Assembly: GCA_964036665.1 (NCBI GenBank)
Contig: OZ038527.1
Span: 1,488,001-1,552,000, forward strand
Length of the DNA: 64,000 nt
Direction: 5' to 3'
Source: Gordius sp. MW1
Taxonomy: Eukaryota > Nematomorpha > Gordioida > Gordea > Gordiidae
Shown here: in pieces, positions 1 to 10,291 of the stretch
Numbering within the stretch: position 1 is the first letter of the stretch
How the letters are laid out: every line of letters begins with the position of its first letter
The notes under the pieces: generated by a model
The model's input: the letters and a program-made list of their open reading frames with translations, nothing else
The model's database searches: none
What the model was told of the DNA's origin: nothing
Position numbers and translations under genes: made by a program

Positions 1-720
1 AGAGATGCGGACATAAAGAAAACAGCGCCTCGGGTTCTAGGAGAGACCGAATGAGGCATGACTATGAATCGTGAACTATGGTGGTGGGTTCAATCGAAAG
101 GATTTCATTAAAAGAAAGAAAATTCCTGATATAAACGGTGGTATATATTCAAAAAGTTGGAGGATTATCAAGAATATAGAGACAAAGAGAGCCGCGAAGA
201 AGGCCGTTGCAATAGCGGAGAATTCTGCCTACATATTGAAGGAGGGGACAGACTTATGTACAAATTGGCCAAGATAAGGGAAAAGAAATATCGGGATGTC
301 GGAGTTCTTAATGTAGTCAAAAACGAGAAGGGTCAAATTTTATGTAAGCCAAAGGAGGTGATGGAAAGGATATTTCAAGGAACTTATGAATATTGCAAAT
401 GACAAAGATCCTATTCCAATATCGAGCTCAACATAGGATCACACTCGTTCTGTAGGATAAATTTTGGACAGAAATGAACAAAATGCAAAAAGGATAAATG
501 CCTATGGAAGCGTTGCTCGGATGCCGTGAAGAAAGAATCACGCCCCTGAGAAATCTCTTTAACAGCATATTGTTGGAAGAGTAAATTCCTAATCAATGGA
601 GAGCAATAACAATTAAGCCTTTATCCAAAGGCAAAGGAGACCCTCATTAATGTGGCAAATACAGAGGTATCAAGCTAACGTGCCCCTTCTTGAAGCTTAT
701 GGAAGGATCTTAATAACAAG
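1..720 (+). mobile_element. Non-LTR retrotransposon RT remnant (RTE/jockey-like)
   Basis: Degenerate plus-strand fragment of a non-LTR retrotransposon ORF, cut by the window start. Readable pieces in shifting frames include YKLAKIRE, RDVGVLNVV, NEKGQIL (about 250-360) and, near 620-700, a block reading as CGKYRGIKLTCPFLKLMEG, which resembles the start of a reverse-transcriptase fingers domain. Frameshifts and stops abound, so it is dead. A second copy of the same region lies at 36240-36930. The clade is inferred from the look of the sequence only. The RT catalytic motif is not present here. Confidence 0.6.
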
Positions 721-1538
721 GCTGAAAAACGAGTTTTTATTTTTAATATAAAAAATCTTAAGAAAATTTTGGGATGTACTGGAATTCTCTAGAATTCTAT
801 AAGAATTTTACTTTATTCAAAAAATTGCTATTTAAAGGTTATCATGATTTATTAATAGTGAGACATTAAATAAGTATAACAAAAATATTTGGTAAAAGTA
901 AAACATGAAAGACATTCGTAAATATAATCATTGGAAATGATTCAATCGTGATTGTTTTTTATTTTTTATAATAGCTAATTTTGGTTTTTCACAAAATTCC
1001 ATCCCAGAAAGCAGACCGCTTTGGCATTGCCCAGAATTTAAACCACAATTTTCCCCCTCATTCTATACATAAATAATAATATTTATAAAATTAATGAAAA
1101 TTGTTATATCTTTTAATTTTAATATTAAACCTTGAGTCTATTGGCAATGCATATTCCTTGTTGTTGACAGGGTTTCTTTCAGAAAAAATGCTCCGGGGGG
1201 TATTTTCAACTTCCGGGGGGGGGGGAATTTTATTGCTAAACCATTTTATAATATTTACTGATTTTTATTAGTGATATAAGTGATATAAAAATAGATACAT
1301 ACACGCATAATCATTAAATAAATACATGTAATATTTTAACGGGCAAGTGTTCTTTTACGAAAGTATGTTGTAAAGAGAACAGACAGAGCATAAAACCCCA
1401 CCTAAGGCTTCATCAAAAACTAGCCATTTGTATTTAGATGTCCATGAAATCATAAATTTATATGATGGTTTAAGTTTTAAATTTTGCCCATGTTTTTAAC
1501 TATCAGAGACTGAGCTATTAGTAGAGCTGCCAATACAC

Positions 1539-2763
1539 TAGAGGCCTGCAAATTCACTTTTTTTCAACCCGAACCCGACCCGACCCGAAAGCGTTTTTAA
1601 ATTTTCAACCCGAACCCGACCCGACCCGAAGCGTTTTTAAAATTTCAACCCGAACCCGACCCGACCCGAAAGCGTTTTTAAATTTTCAACCCGAACCCGA
1701 CCCGACCCGACCCGACCCGAAAGCGTTTTTAAATTTTCAACGACTCGAACCAGTAGAAAAATTTAAGGATGAAAAATTTATTCGACAGAAATGATCATAC
1801 AAAATTTGATTAATAAATTTATTAAATTGATTTACTATAATTATGTATAAATATTATGGCGTCTATAATTTCGGGGCGTAAATTAGACCTTCTCTCTTCT
1901 ATAATTCTTCCAGCAGTGGAAAAGGACCTCTCACTACTGGTAGAAGAAGCTGGTATGGCCAAAAATTTACGAGCCAATAGGGACAATGTCGGATATTTAC
2001 ATGAATTAATCTTCCACCATTCCAAAAGCTCGTAATTTTCATCCTTCTTCGTGATTTTATGATTAATGTATTCTTCGAGTTCGCCCTTTTCTTCCACATT
2101 ATCGTCCATACAATTTTCTTCCCACCCAGAAAAATCGAGAAACGTGGATTGGGCATCCTTATTTTCTACACAATAAACAAATAATTATATGTTAAATACC
2201 TAGCTGAGGAGTTCCCTTCAATGTTTCCCTTTCACCAACTACCGGTTTTTTTTATTCACATTCACTAAGCAATAATTTAATCTCATCATAAACATTATTG
2301 AGCTCCTGGGGCATCAACATCTTCAGTGCTTTATATTTTGGACTCAAAAATGTTGCAATTTTATAATACAGATCCAAATCAATTTTTTCATTCAAAATTT
2401 TTTTGGCACCTTTTGGCCAAGTCTTTTAGCTCAAAAGGCACATTATTGATTAAACCATCATTTAATTTAATTAAACGAATTAAAAAATCGAAAAGGAAAT
2501 TGATTCTGTGAATGAATGAATATAATTAGTTTAGTCATACAATTCGATATTGTATAACTAAAATTATAGAAAATAGCATTAATTTAACAAATACGTTTCG
2601 TTCATTTTGTAATGTAAGATTCATATCCTTTGACCCGACTCTATAAATCCAACCCGACCCGACCCGAATGCATTCTAAAATTTTCAACTCGAACCCGACC
2701 CGACCCGAAAATTTTTAACTCGTCGGGTCGGGTCGGGTTTCGGGTGACCCGTGCAGGCCTCTA
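1539..2763 (-). mobile_element. hAT element with CCCGA subterminal arrays
   Basis: TIRs TAGAGGCCTGCA (1539-1550) and TGCAGGCCTCTA (2752-2763) are perfect over 12 bp and flanked by the 8-bp TSD caatacac (1531-1538, 2764-2771). Immediately inside the left end are about four units of a roughly 56-bp repeat built on CCCGAACCCGACCCGACCCGA plus AAAGCGTTTTTAAA. The right end carries related CCCGA/TCGGG blocks. A minus-strand ORF at 1822-2109 encodes a hAT C-terminal dimerisation domain. A 1230-bp relative with the same TIR lies at 34570-35799 and 117-bp relatives at 10700-10816 and 30973-31089. Confidence 0.85.
1822..2109 (-). pseudogene. hAT transposase C-terminal dimerisation domain fragment
   Basis: 95-residue minus-strand ORF. 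The core reads YPTLSLLARKFLAIPAS, then SSERSFSTAGRIIEERRSNL, the classic hAT dimerisation signature (PTLS-LAR-LAIPASS-SERSFS-AG). Upstream transposase domains (BED finger, RNase-H-like DDE fold) are absent, so this cannot be an active transposase alone. It sits inside the TIR-bounded element 1539-2763. Confidence 0.8.
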
Positions 2764-3163
2764 CAATACACTCATCTTTATCAATATATATTAATAAAAT
2801 AAAAACAACTTGCATAATTTTAATTACCAGCATTTTTATCATAAGAAAAAAAAGAGACAGTTTTCCCCACTCTAGCGGATTTACAATTTTCATCTTGACC
2901 TAAAATATGAAAATATATATAATACTTCTATATTATAACCAAAATCTTTCTTGCCTCTTTCAGAGTTCATGTAAACTGCTGGAAGCAGAATAATATTTGC
3001 CTTTAACTTATATTTTGAAATATCTAATGCTTAAATATAATTACCAAAATTTCCCATAGTAACGGATAAAACAAGAGTTTTTTTTAATTCAATCCCATCT
3101 TTACCTATTACAAACAAACATATTCATGTCTTATTTTATATAAACACAAATACCCATACATAA

Positions 3164-4888
3164 TTTCATATCTTTAAAAAGGAATATAAGATATGAATAA
3201 AAAAGATTTGAAGGAAGGGGAAATTATCATTGCTTGAATTGGGGGAAATATTGGTCCCTAAAGTGATAAACCTTGTCCCCCCCAAAAGGGGGACTCACCA
3301 TTTAATTCTTTCTTTAGGTCCTTTATATATTTTATTTATCTCCAAGAATAAATTTATTAATGAATAAAATCACGCAACTCTCGAGTATGTAAAAATCAAT
3401 GATGCGTATTGATAGAAATAACAAATACGTATAAGCGCGTCGGGGGGGGGATAACATACGCGTACTAGAAATTAAATGTAAAGGAATAAAGTTCTATGTA
3501 TATATTCAGTACACAGATGTTACAATCAATTAACCTTTTGTGTCAGGGGGCATGGGAGAAAGAAAAAGTAACATACGTACCACGTATAGTGAGCGGCGGC
3601 GTTTCTTTTTATAAAAGAACAAGGGGGGGGGAAGATATCCTCGTATCTCCGGATACGATACCTTGCGGTTTTTCCAAAAAAAATTAGGACCAGGGGTGGA
3701 TAAAAGAATAATTGATATCATGCAATCGGATGGTTTTTATCAACAACGTTCTAATTATGGGTTTACATGATATTTATAGGAACTATATCAAAAATATTAT
3801 ACTAACTATCCAAAAATTATTATATACGACATGTGTATCCTTCAAAGCAATCACGTGGTCTTTTCTTTTGAAAAATTAAGTATTCATGGCCAACGGGATG
3901 TAATTAAAAATACCTCATCTATGGCTTGTGGGAATACTCCTGGAATAATCCAATAATAATTTTCTTCCCCGCTCTATAGGTAACTGAATCCCGGCTCTAT
4001 GAATTTCTTTTTATTGGATAATTCTGTTATTGTCGTTCTGAAATCCATCTAAAATGAGGAATTCTCAGCATTTTAATATGCCTTTACCTCCATACATGAG
4101 TAACTCTTGCCCTCATCTGAAAATTAAGGAGACTCCTGCTGCCTTAACAATTATGGATGTCTCAGACCCGACCTGAATTTTCCATGTACCAGTTTTTAAT
4201 AAGTTTTTGAAGCAATTAGTCGATAATTCATGCATTGGGTAGGGGTGATTTGTTTCGAATAACTTCTCAACCACTTTCAATCCTGTTTTCTTTACCTTGA
4301 GGAAATTTATATTTGTGCAGGATGCGATTTTGGGGTATGATGAATAGGAATATACGAGGGTGGGATTTTTTTTTTATCTTCTGGACACCATTTTCATATC
4401 TTTAAAAAGGAATATAAGATATGAATAAAAAAGATTTGAAGGAAGGGGAAATTATCATTGCTTGAATTGGGGGAAATATTGGTCCCTAAAGTGATAAACC
4501 TTGTCCCCCCCAAAAGGGGGACTCACCATTTAATTCTTTCTTTAGGTCCTTTATGTATTTTATTTATCTCCAAGAATAAATTTATTAATGAATAAAATCA
4601 CGCAACTCTCGAGTATGTAAAAATCAATGATGCGTATTGATAGAAATAACAAATACGTATAAGCGCGTCGGGGGGGGGATAACATACGCGTACTAGAAAT
4701 TAAATGTAAAGGAATAAAGTTCTATGTATATATTCAGTACACAGATGTTACAATCAATTAACCTTTTGTGTCAGGGGGCATGGGAGAAAGAAAAAGTAAC
4801 ATACGTACCACGTATAGTGAGCGGCGGCGTTTCTTTTTATAAAAGAACAGGGGGGGGGGAAGATATCCTCGTATCTCCGGATACGATA
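3164..4888. mobile_element. Miniature element with 497-bp direct terminal repeats
   Basis: Near-identical direct repeats occupy 3164-3660 and 4392-4888 with 731 bp between them. The pair is flanked by the same 5 bp, cataa (3159-3163 and 4889-4893), as expected for an LTR-type integration. No gag or pol reading frame lies between, so this resembles a TRIM (terminal-repeat retrotransposon in miniature). Termini are not the usual TG...CA and no convincing primer binding site was recognised, so the class stays open. The two repeats differ at only a few places (for example a G-run length), which suggests a recent insertion. Confidence 0.55.
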
Positions 4889-5859
4889 CATAATTAAAAT
4901 TATTCCAAATTAAATCATATTTACCATCTTTTTTATTAGGCTTTTCCTTTTTACTAAAGTATTGTAAAAGAGTCTTTTATATTTACCAGACATCTGCAAC
5001 TCATAATAAGCATATTATATTAATAAAAAACAAACAATAGAATCTATTATTAATAATAATTCTTCTTAAGTTTATAAGTAAGATGGTGATTTAATAATTC
5101 TAAAAGCATTTATTTATGTTTATTTACGTATTGATATTTTTTAATTAAAGATAATTTGTAACTTTCAAGATTGTAAATTAGGGTTCACAGATGTTTAAAA
5201 ATGATGTCTATGAATGATTTCCACCTGATTTGTAAAAAAAATTTAATTTCGCCAATTTTATATTTTTTTTATTGACAAATTAAAATAATTTATTGATTTC
5301 CATTATAGCCTATTAATATAACTTTTGACTTCATGATGGAACTTGAGTTCATGCTTCCTTCAATCAAAACTCTCCGGGGGGGGGGGGTATTTGAAATTGC
5401 CCCCCCCCCCGAGTTCCCCCCTGAAAGAAACCCTGGTTGTTGATAATTAGCATTACTTAGCATTTTACAAAGCAATCCTTCGTCACATTTCCTATAAGCA
5501 GGGCCTTCACAAACTTCACCCACAACCTATTATAATCAAATTTAATTTAATTTTGAAATAAAATTTTATTTATAGTAAATTAGTAATTTTTATTTGGAAA
5601 TCACAAAGGAGTGAGAGCGATAAAAAATAAATGATAAGTTTTATTTTGATACCATTCCACAAACTTGACAACACCCACAACCATCCAGCACAAGGCCTCC
5701 TTGGCAATCTGTAGGCGGGGCGGTCGTACATTTTGGACTATGCCTTACACAAGGGCACACTAATGCAGACACTCTGTAATAAAAAAATTATGAATTTATT
5801 GAATCTTTATGACTAACAGTATATTACTAATTCGATTGTTTTAATTTGTTAGTAATGCG

Positions 5860-6016
5860 ATGTAAAAACGGCCGGGGTTTGTTTGGTCGACCTTTGTGTT
5901 TAAGTCGACTAAATATAAACATACAAAAGGGTTTTTGGTCATACCTTTGCTCTGTGTGTGTTTAATCGACTGAAACCAAAGGCGACCAACAAAACCCATC
6001 CGTTTTTACAACACTG
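5860..6016. mobile_element. Palindromic GTCGAC-rich hAT MITE
   Basis: Almost self-complementary repeat beginning TGTAAAAACGGC and ending GCCGTTTTTACAACACTG (some positions vary between copies), with GGTCGACC and AGTCGACTAAA blocks mirrored inside. Other copies: 21191-21332 (TSD gtattgca), 41976-42153, 49904-50106 (perfect TSD catgacag), 54609-54806, and a half copy at 44270-44336. The 8-bp TSDs assign it to hAT. It is non-coding. Confidence 0.7.
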
Positions 6017-7053
6017 GTATTGCATATGATGAAAACAAATTATAAAAAATTATTATTGTTTTACTCCTTAACAATTTATCAAGAATGTTATCAATGGTAA
6101 AAAAATTTTGTTTTAGGAACAGCATTTTTCGTAATATTTAATAGCTTGAAGATAATTCATTAAAACACTAAACATTTATATTTCAATCTTTGGTTTTATA
6201 ATTTAGTGACCCCATAAGATTATTGAAAACTATTTTAGCTGTGTATTTAATATTATATCTATTTCTAATTATATTTGTTAAACTTAGTCTTAATAAACTA
6301 GGATTATTACAAGGCTTTTCATAATAAAACTTGGTCCTTAAAAACACGCCAGAGGCTCCGCCCTTGAGGCCTGGCTGTTTTTATTCTAAGCAACCACCTT
6401 ATTTTTTCGATAGTACTTAAATTTGCTATGCAATTTTTTGACAGGAGGTTTTTAAGATGCGAATATTTTTTATATGGAAAAATTAATCATATTTGCTTAA
6501 TTTGTATCATAATTCATAAGTAACTGAAAAATCAAATTTTCTTAAAGTTAATACCATGGGCTTAGCCAGAGGGAAGCCGGCAGGGGCGGCTGCCCCCTTC
6601 TAAATCCAATTTTTTTTCTAATTTATTTAAATTTTGACTAAACTTTCCAAAAAATTATCATTTTGCCCCTTCATTAATCATTATTTCCCCCCTCTAATTC
6701 CAATGCTGGTTACGCCAATAGATAAAACACTCAATAACATCAATATTAGTGTATCGGAAACTTTGGCCGCAGGTTGAATAACGTCTGACAAGCAAGACCA
6801 CAAATTTACAGAATTTCGAATAAAATCATTTTCAAACAGTAAAATAGCAAGTGGATAGAATCGTTTTATTAATTTTTTTTTAATATATACATAAAATCTA
6901 AGCATAAATTTTGTGTTATCGTTTAAAATATTATATATTTACTCTAAATTTTAAGAACCCTCCCTTTGGGGTTTACGGAGTAGGCCTGTGCCATATTGAA
7001 AGAAAATTACACTTAAATAAGTTATTATAGTCTTACTCAATTATACGAATAAT
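6017..7053. repeat. Spacer of the duplicated IGFBP unit
   Basis: No host gene recognised. The segment recurs at 21333-22380 and 42154-43260, and its right half also at 29950-30560. It contains a block CCAGAGGCTCCGCCC (about 6350), the hairpin-like GCTATGCAAT (about 6427), a MITE of the CATGGGCGTAGCC family (about 6555-6720), and a minus-strand open stretch reading LLFENDF (about 6740-6905) that is partly open in other copies. Conservation is explained by recent duplication. Confidence 0.6.
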
Positions 7054-7140
7054 TTTTTTTTTTATTGGTTAAAAAGTTTATTTTCACGAAACAAGGTTAC
7101 ATAAATAAGCGAAGTATATAAATAAAGAAAGACATATTGG

Positions 7141-8310
7141 TTAAATACAAAGATCTATATCATTATCTTCTAAAACGGGCCATGAGTCGGCGAAGGATTT
7201 AAAGTTGTATCGTACAACAAGAATCCCTAGTTGTTGCCTGAGTAAAAAGGATGCAGAAATTTTAGATTTCGGTGAGCGTTTTCCGACTTCTTTAAAAAAC
7301 CCCATTGCCTGTTTACCGAAGGAACCGGAGCACGAGGCAACGACAGGGATAAAAATATTGGATGCCAAAAGGGCAGAGTACTTGGTAGTTTTACGCCCTT
7401 CTGCTGTAGCGATAGGGTCGTAATTAAAATGGGAAGGGGCAAATAGGTCAATACAAGTAAAATCACATTTGAGGGATAGGCCATTTTGCCAGGGGACTAG
7501 AGAAGAGCCGTCAGGGCGCATCCTACCCTCGAGAGAGGGATCTGACGGCTCAAGAATTGAGGGGATTTTTGCCTTTTTGAGGGCAGCTTGAATTAATAAA
7601 TTTGCTTTAGTGTGCCTAACATATTTATATTTGTTTGCTAGGCAGTGTAGAGGGTGCCTAGCATATTCGTCTACAGTGAAAAGACAGTTTCGACAATTGA
7701 ATTCTCTGCTGTAGCTGATCCCCAACCTTAAAGCTATAAAATATGATAGCTCAAAGTCTTCAAGCAGCATTCCCAAAAGTTTGCTGGGATAGGCTTCAAG
7801 CCACTCGTGACCGGAACCATCAAAAGCGAGGGACCTAAGGTTGTAATGCTAGCTATCGTCGCTGCTCGATAAAAGGTAATCAACGGAGCGCGATACGAGT
7901 CCAGAATCCCAATCCTTTTGTCTCGTACTTTGAGGTTGAACGGTCTCGGGTGTGACATTCAAATTCCAAAGCTCTAAGGCTTAAGTTAGCAGAGGGTCGG
8001 AATCATGTTTTGTGAGATTAAAAATTAAGTTTTGGACCGACTTAAAAGAGGAAATAAAAGCAACTAGCGATATGCTGCCGGGAGGACGAATTCTCAATCC
8101 TCCAGATTTGGTTGGAAGGGATGCCTGAACCCAATTATTAGTGTTAAATTTTATATTTAAAATTTTTTCTAATAAAGTTTTTAAAAAGCCTTCGTACGAC
8201 TTTAAAACTTCTGGGTGTAAAAATGCACCAGATGAGCGAAAACAATGATTAATCTTTGAAATGTTAAAATAATTTTTGATTAGTAAAAAGAATGATGTGC
8301 AGGCAAGCAT
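7141..8310 (-). pseudogene. RT thumb to C-terminal restriction-like endonuclease
   Basis: Continuation of the same polyprotein in three frames: 8310-7981, 7958-7734, 7776-7141. The last part has a zinc-knuckle-like CRNCLF then HPLHC, followed by EP, MRPDGSSLVPW, and CDFTCIDLFAPS. RPDG and DFTCID look like the PD-(D/E)XK nuclease core common at the C terminus of RLE-type non-LTR retrotransposons. A related fragment with GKRPDG lies at 60480-61050. Frameshifts make it non-functional. Confidence 0.75.
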
Positions 8311-9803
8311 TTTAAAAGTTCCATTTTAGATTTTAAAATTTCGAGGTTTTTATGAAGAAAATTTAAAAGAGATTTTTCACCGCCAATAGGTGATCCCAAA
8401 AGGGATATGTTTTCTCTATCTAAAACTAAAAAAGTTTTAAAAAAGGGAAAGTCAATAGTGTTAGGGGCCTGATAGATTTCACATTTTTTCGTGTTTAATT
8501 TAAGATTTAGAGTGGGTTCAAAATTGTTGATAATTTCTATAGCTTTACTAATCGCTTCCGGGCGGCCACATAGGGTGGCGTCATCGAGGTACCAAACATT
8601 TAAATCGAGGGTACACTGAGATGATATTGCCTCGACTAAATTATGAATGGCCAAACAAAACAAGGGAGGGCCTAATGGATCTCCTTGTTGGATGCCTTCG
8701 GACGAATCAATGACGTATTCGCCGAATCGAAGCTTGGTTGTAGAACCATAGCTTAATAAAATGTAATTTAAAAATTGTGGGAATTCAGCTAAAAAAGTGT
8801 TAATAAGGGTTTCTCTTTGAATACTGTTAAAAGCATTGGCGAAATCTAATTTGACAAAGCAGGACTCGGTAGAAATATTTTGAAGTGTGATCCGGCCAGC
8901 ATGGCTGGCTGCCTCACAGCCGCCTTTAATTCCGAAGCCGAGTTGATGAGGGCAGAGCTTAGCGGACAAGGAGGGTTTTATGAGTTTGCAGAGTATCTTA
9001 GATATAATACGGCGAAAAAGGCTTCCAATAGCAATGGGTCTAACTGAGTTATCCGGTTTTTTGATGGCGATTAGTTTTGCACCGAATAAAATAGGGATGA
9101 TTTCATGAGGAAATTTTCCATTAACGATGATATTACAAAAAGAAGTAATAGAATTTAAAAGAGGTTCAGTATTTAAATTATTTAAATTGAGTAAATCTTG
9201 TAGATATACTGGGCGCCATCCGTCAAGTCCAGCTGCGGAGTCCAAAGGAAAGGAGTTAAGGGCTTCACGGATGTCTGAAGACTCAAGCACTATTGATGAT
9301 GGAGATGTGGGATATTTACTGGCTGAGGATGCTGGTGGGTGTTTTTGATTAAGCTCCCTATAAGAGTCAGGGCAACAAGGGGCTATTGAGTTGTTATCAT
9401 AAAAAGCTCTAAGGGCACTTTTTGGGTTAAAATTATGGATTTTATTTGAGATGTGCTTGGCAGTTTGGTTAATTGAGAATTCCAGTGGAAAGGGTTTTGT
9501 TTTGCTTGTGCATGTAATGGGAACATTAGTATTAAAACACAGAAGGGATTCCTTGATGAGACTTGATAAATTATGTTCATTAGGTTCCCTAGCATAAAGG
9601 ATATGATATGGAAATTTAAAAATTTTGTCCCAATTAGTTAAGTTATAAGGGTTTTTGATAATAGAAGTGAATAAATTTAGCAGAGATTGTTGAATGGAAG
9701 GTCTGGCTCCTCTTGGGATTCTAGAGATAGTATTAGGAAATGAATTTGTTAAAAAAAGAATTGCTCCAAGATAAGTCAGGCGGTTGTAATTAGTGGGGAG
9801 CAT
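8280..9803 (-). pseudogene. Reverse transcriptase of the non-LTR element
   Basis: 507-residue open stretch with RT palm motifs in order: VKLDFANAFNSIQR (first Asp, about residue 305), GIQQGDPLGPPLF (fingers/palm B) and WYLDDATLCG (catalytic YxDD, here YLDD). The N-terminal part before residue 150 has no motif recognised. A frame change separates it from an upstream proline-rich piece ending near 9994, and further frame changes near 8300 and 7960 separate it from the endonuclease part, so the ORF is broken at least three times. The RT primes DNA synthesis at a nicked chromosomal target in this class. Confidence 0.85.
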
Positions 9804-10291
9804 TGTAAGGGTGGGGGGATGACAGGGCTAGGGATTGGCAATAGGGGAGCCTCTTCAAAGTTAGAAGTCAGGGGTGGAATTGGTAAGCAGGTTGGAGGTA
9901 ATTTGCCAGAAGAAGGGCACCTTGAAGACACAGGGCCATGAATCCAAAAAAAATTGTGTTTATCAAGGCATATTCGTCGCTTACAATTGGGCATAGGGGT
10001 TTAGAGATTAACATGTGGGATAAAAACTTGATTTATAAGAGGATAAGTTGAACAATTGATACTAAAGTTGGGATCATTTTAAATTTTAAAGCTGTATGAT
10101 TTATAAGAATTTTGCAAGTTTAATAATACAAAAGAGTATCTGGGAAATGTTTTATTAATTGTATGATATTGAAAAAAAATGGCTCAAAGGATTCACCAAA
10201 GGTCATATTAAAACTTGTAGGGTATATTGCTTACCTTTTATGGAAAGCATTATAAAATGTTTGTGAACATCCTCTGATTTATACGAATAAT

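Larger units (their letters stand above)
1168..5435. mobile_element. hAT-like element, 4.27 kb, 15-bp TIRs, 8-bp TSD
   Basis: Ends are the perfect 15-bp inverted repeats CAGGGTTTCTTTCAG (1168-1182) and CTGAAAGAAACCCTG (5421-5435), flanked by the identical 8-bp duplication gttgttga (1160-1167 and 5436-5443). The 8-bp TSD and CAGGG-type ends point to hAT. Subterminal G runs and C runs lie just inside both ends. No long transposase ORF remains. Inside are a second hAT element (1539-2763) and a direct-repeat element (3164-4888). It interrupts an exon of IGFBP gene A. Confidence 0.85.
928..5773 (-). pseudogene. IGFBP-domain protein gene A, split by a hAT element
   Basis: Minus-strand gene for a small secreted protein with one IGFBP N-terminal domain. 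Three exons are visible: 5653-5773 (CPC start, then the hallmark DGCGCCQVC), 5526-5436 continuing at 1159-1131 (GEVCEGPAYRKC, GLLCKM, then GICIA), and 1062-928 (GENCGLNSGQC, ending in a stop). Introns have GT-AG borders and phase 0 between these exons. The middle exon is interrupted by a 4268-bp element at 1168-5435. Without the element and one 8-bp TSD copy the exon is 120 nt and fully open, so the gene was intact when hit. The exon carrying the signal peptide was not identified. In this family the domain folds on a Cys ladder and may bind small ligands. Function here is unknown. Confidence 0.75.
7054..10278 (-). mobile_element. Non-LTR retrotransposon with restriction-like endonuclease domain
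   Basis: A 3225-bp minus-strand insertion flanked by a perfect 13-bp TSD, ttatacgaataat (7041-7053 and 10279-10291). The short T run just inside 7054 is the poly-A tail read on the other strand. Uninterrupted paralogous sites exist at about 22375-22400 and 30550-30575, so the insertion boundaries are directly visible. It is probably 5'-truncated, since only a short N-terminal region precedes the RT. Coding pieces are described separately. Confidence 0.85.

Noticed and set aside
6299..6322. Minus-strand MKSLVIIL (also 21635, and MKPLAILIVH at 44863) as the missing signal-peptide exon of the IGFBP genes
   Set aside because: It looks like a signal peptide and has a GT at the right place, but the splice phase does not match the next exon, so it is not annotated.
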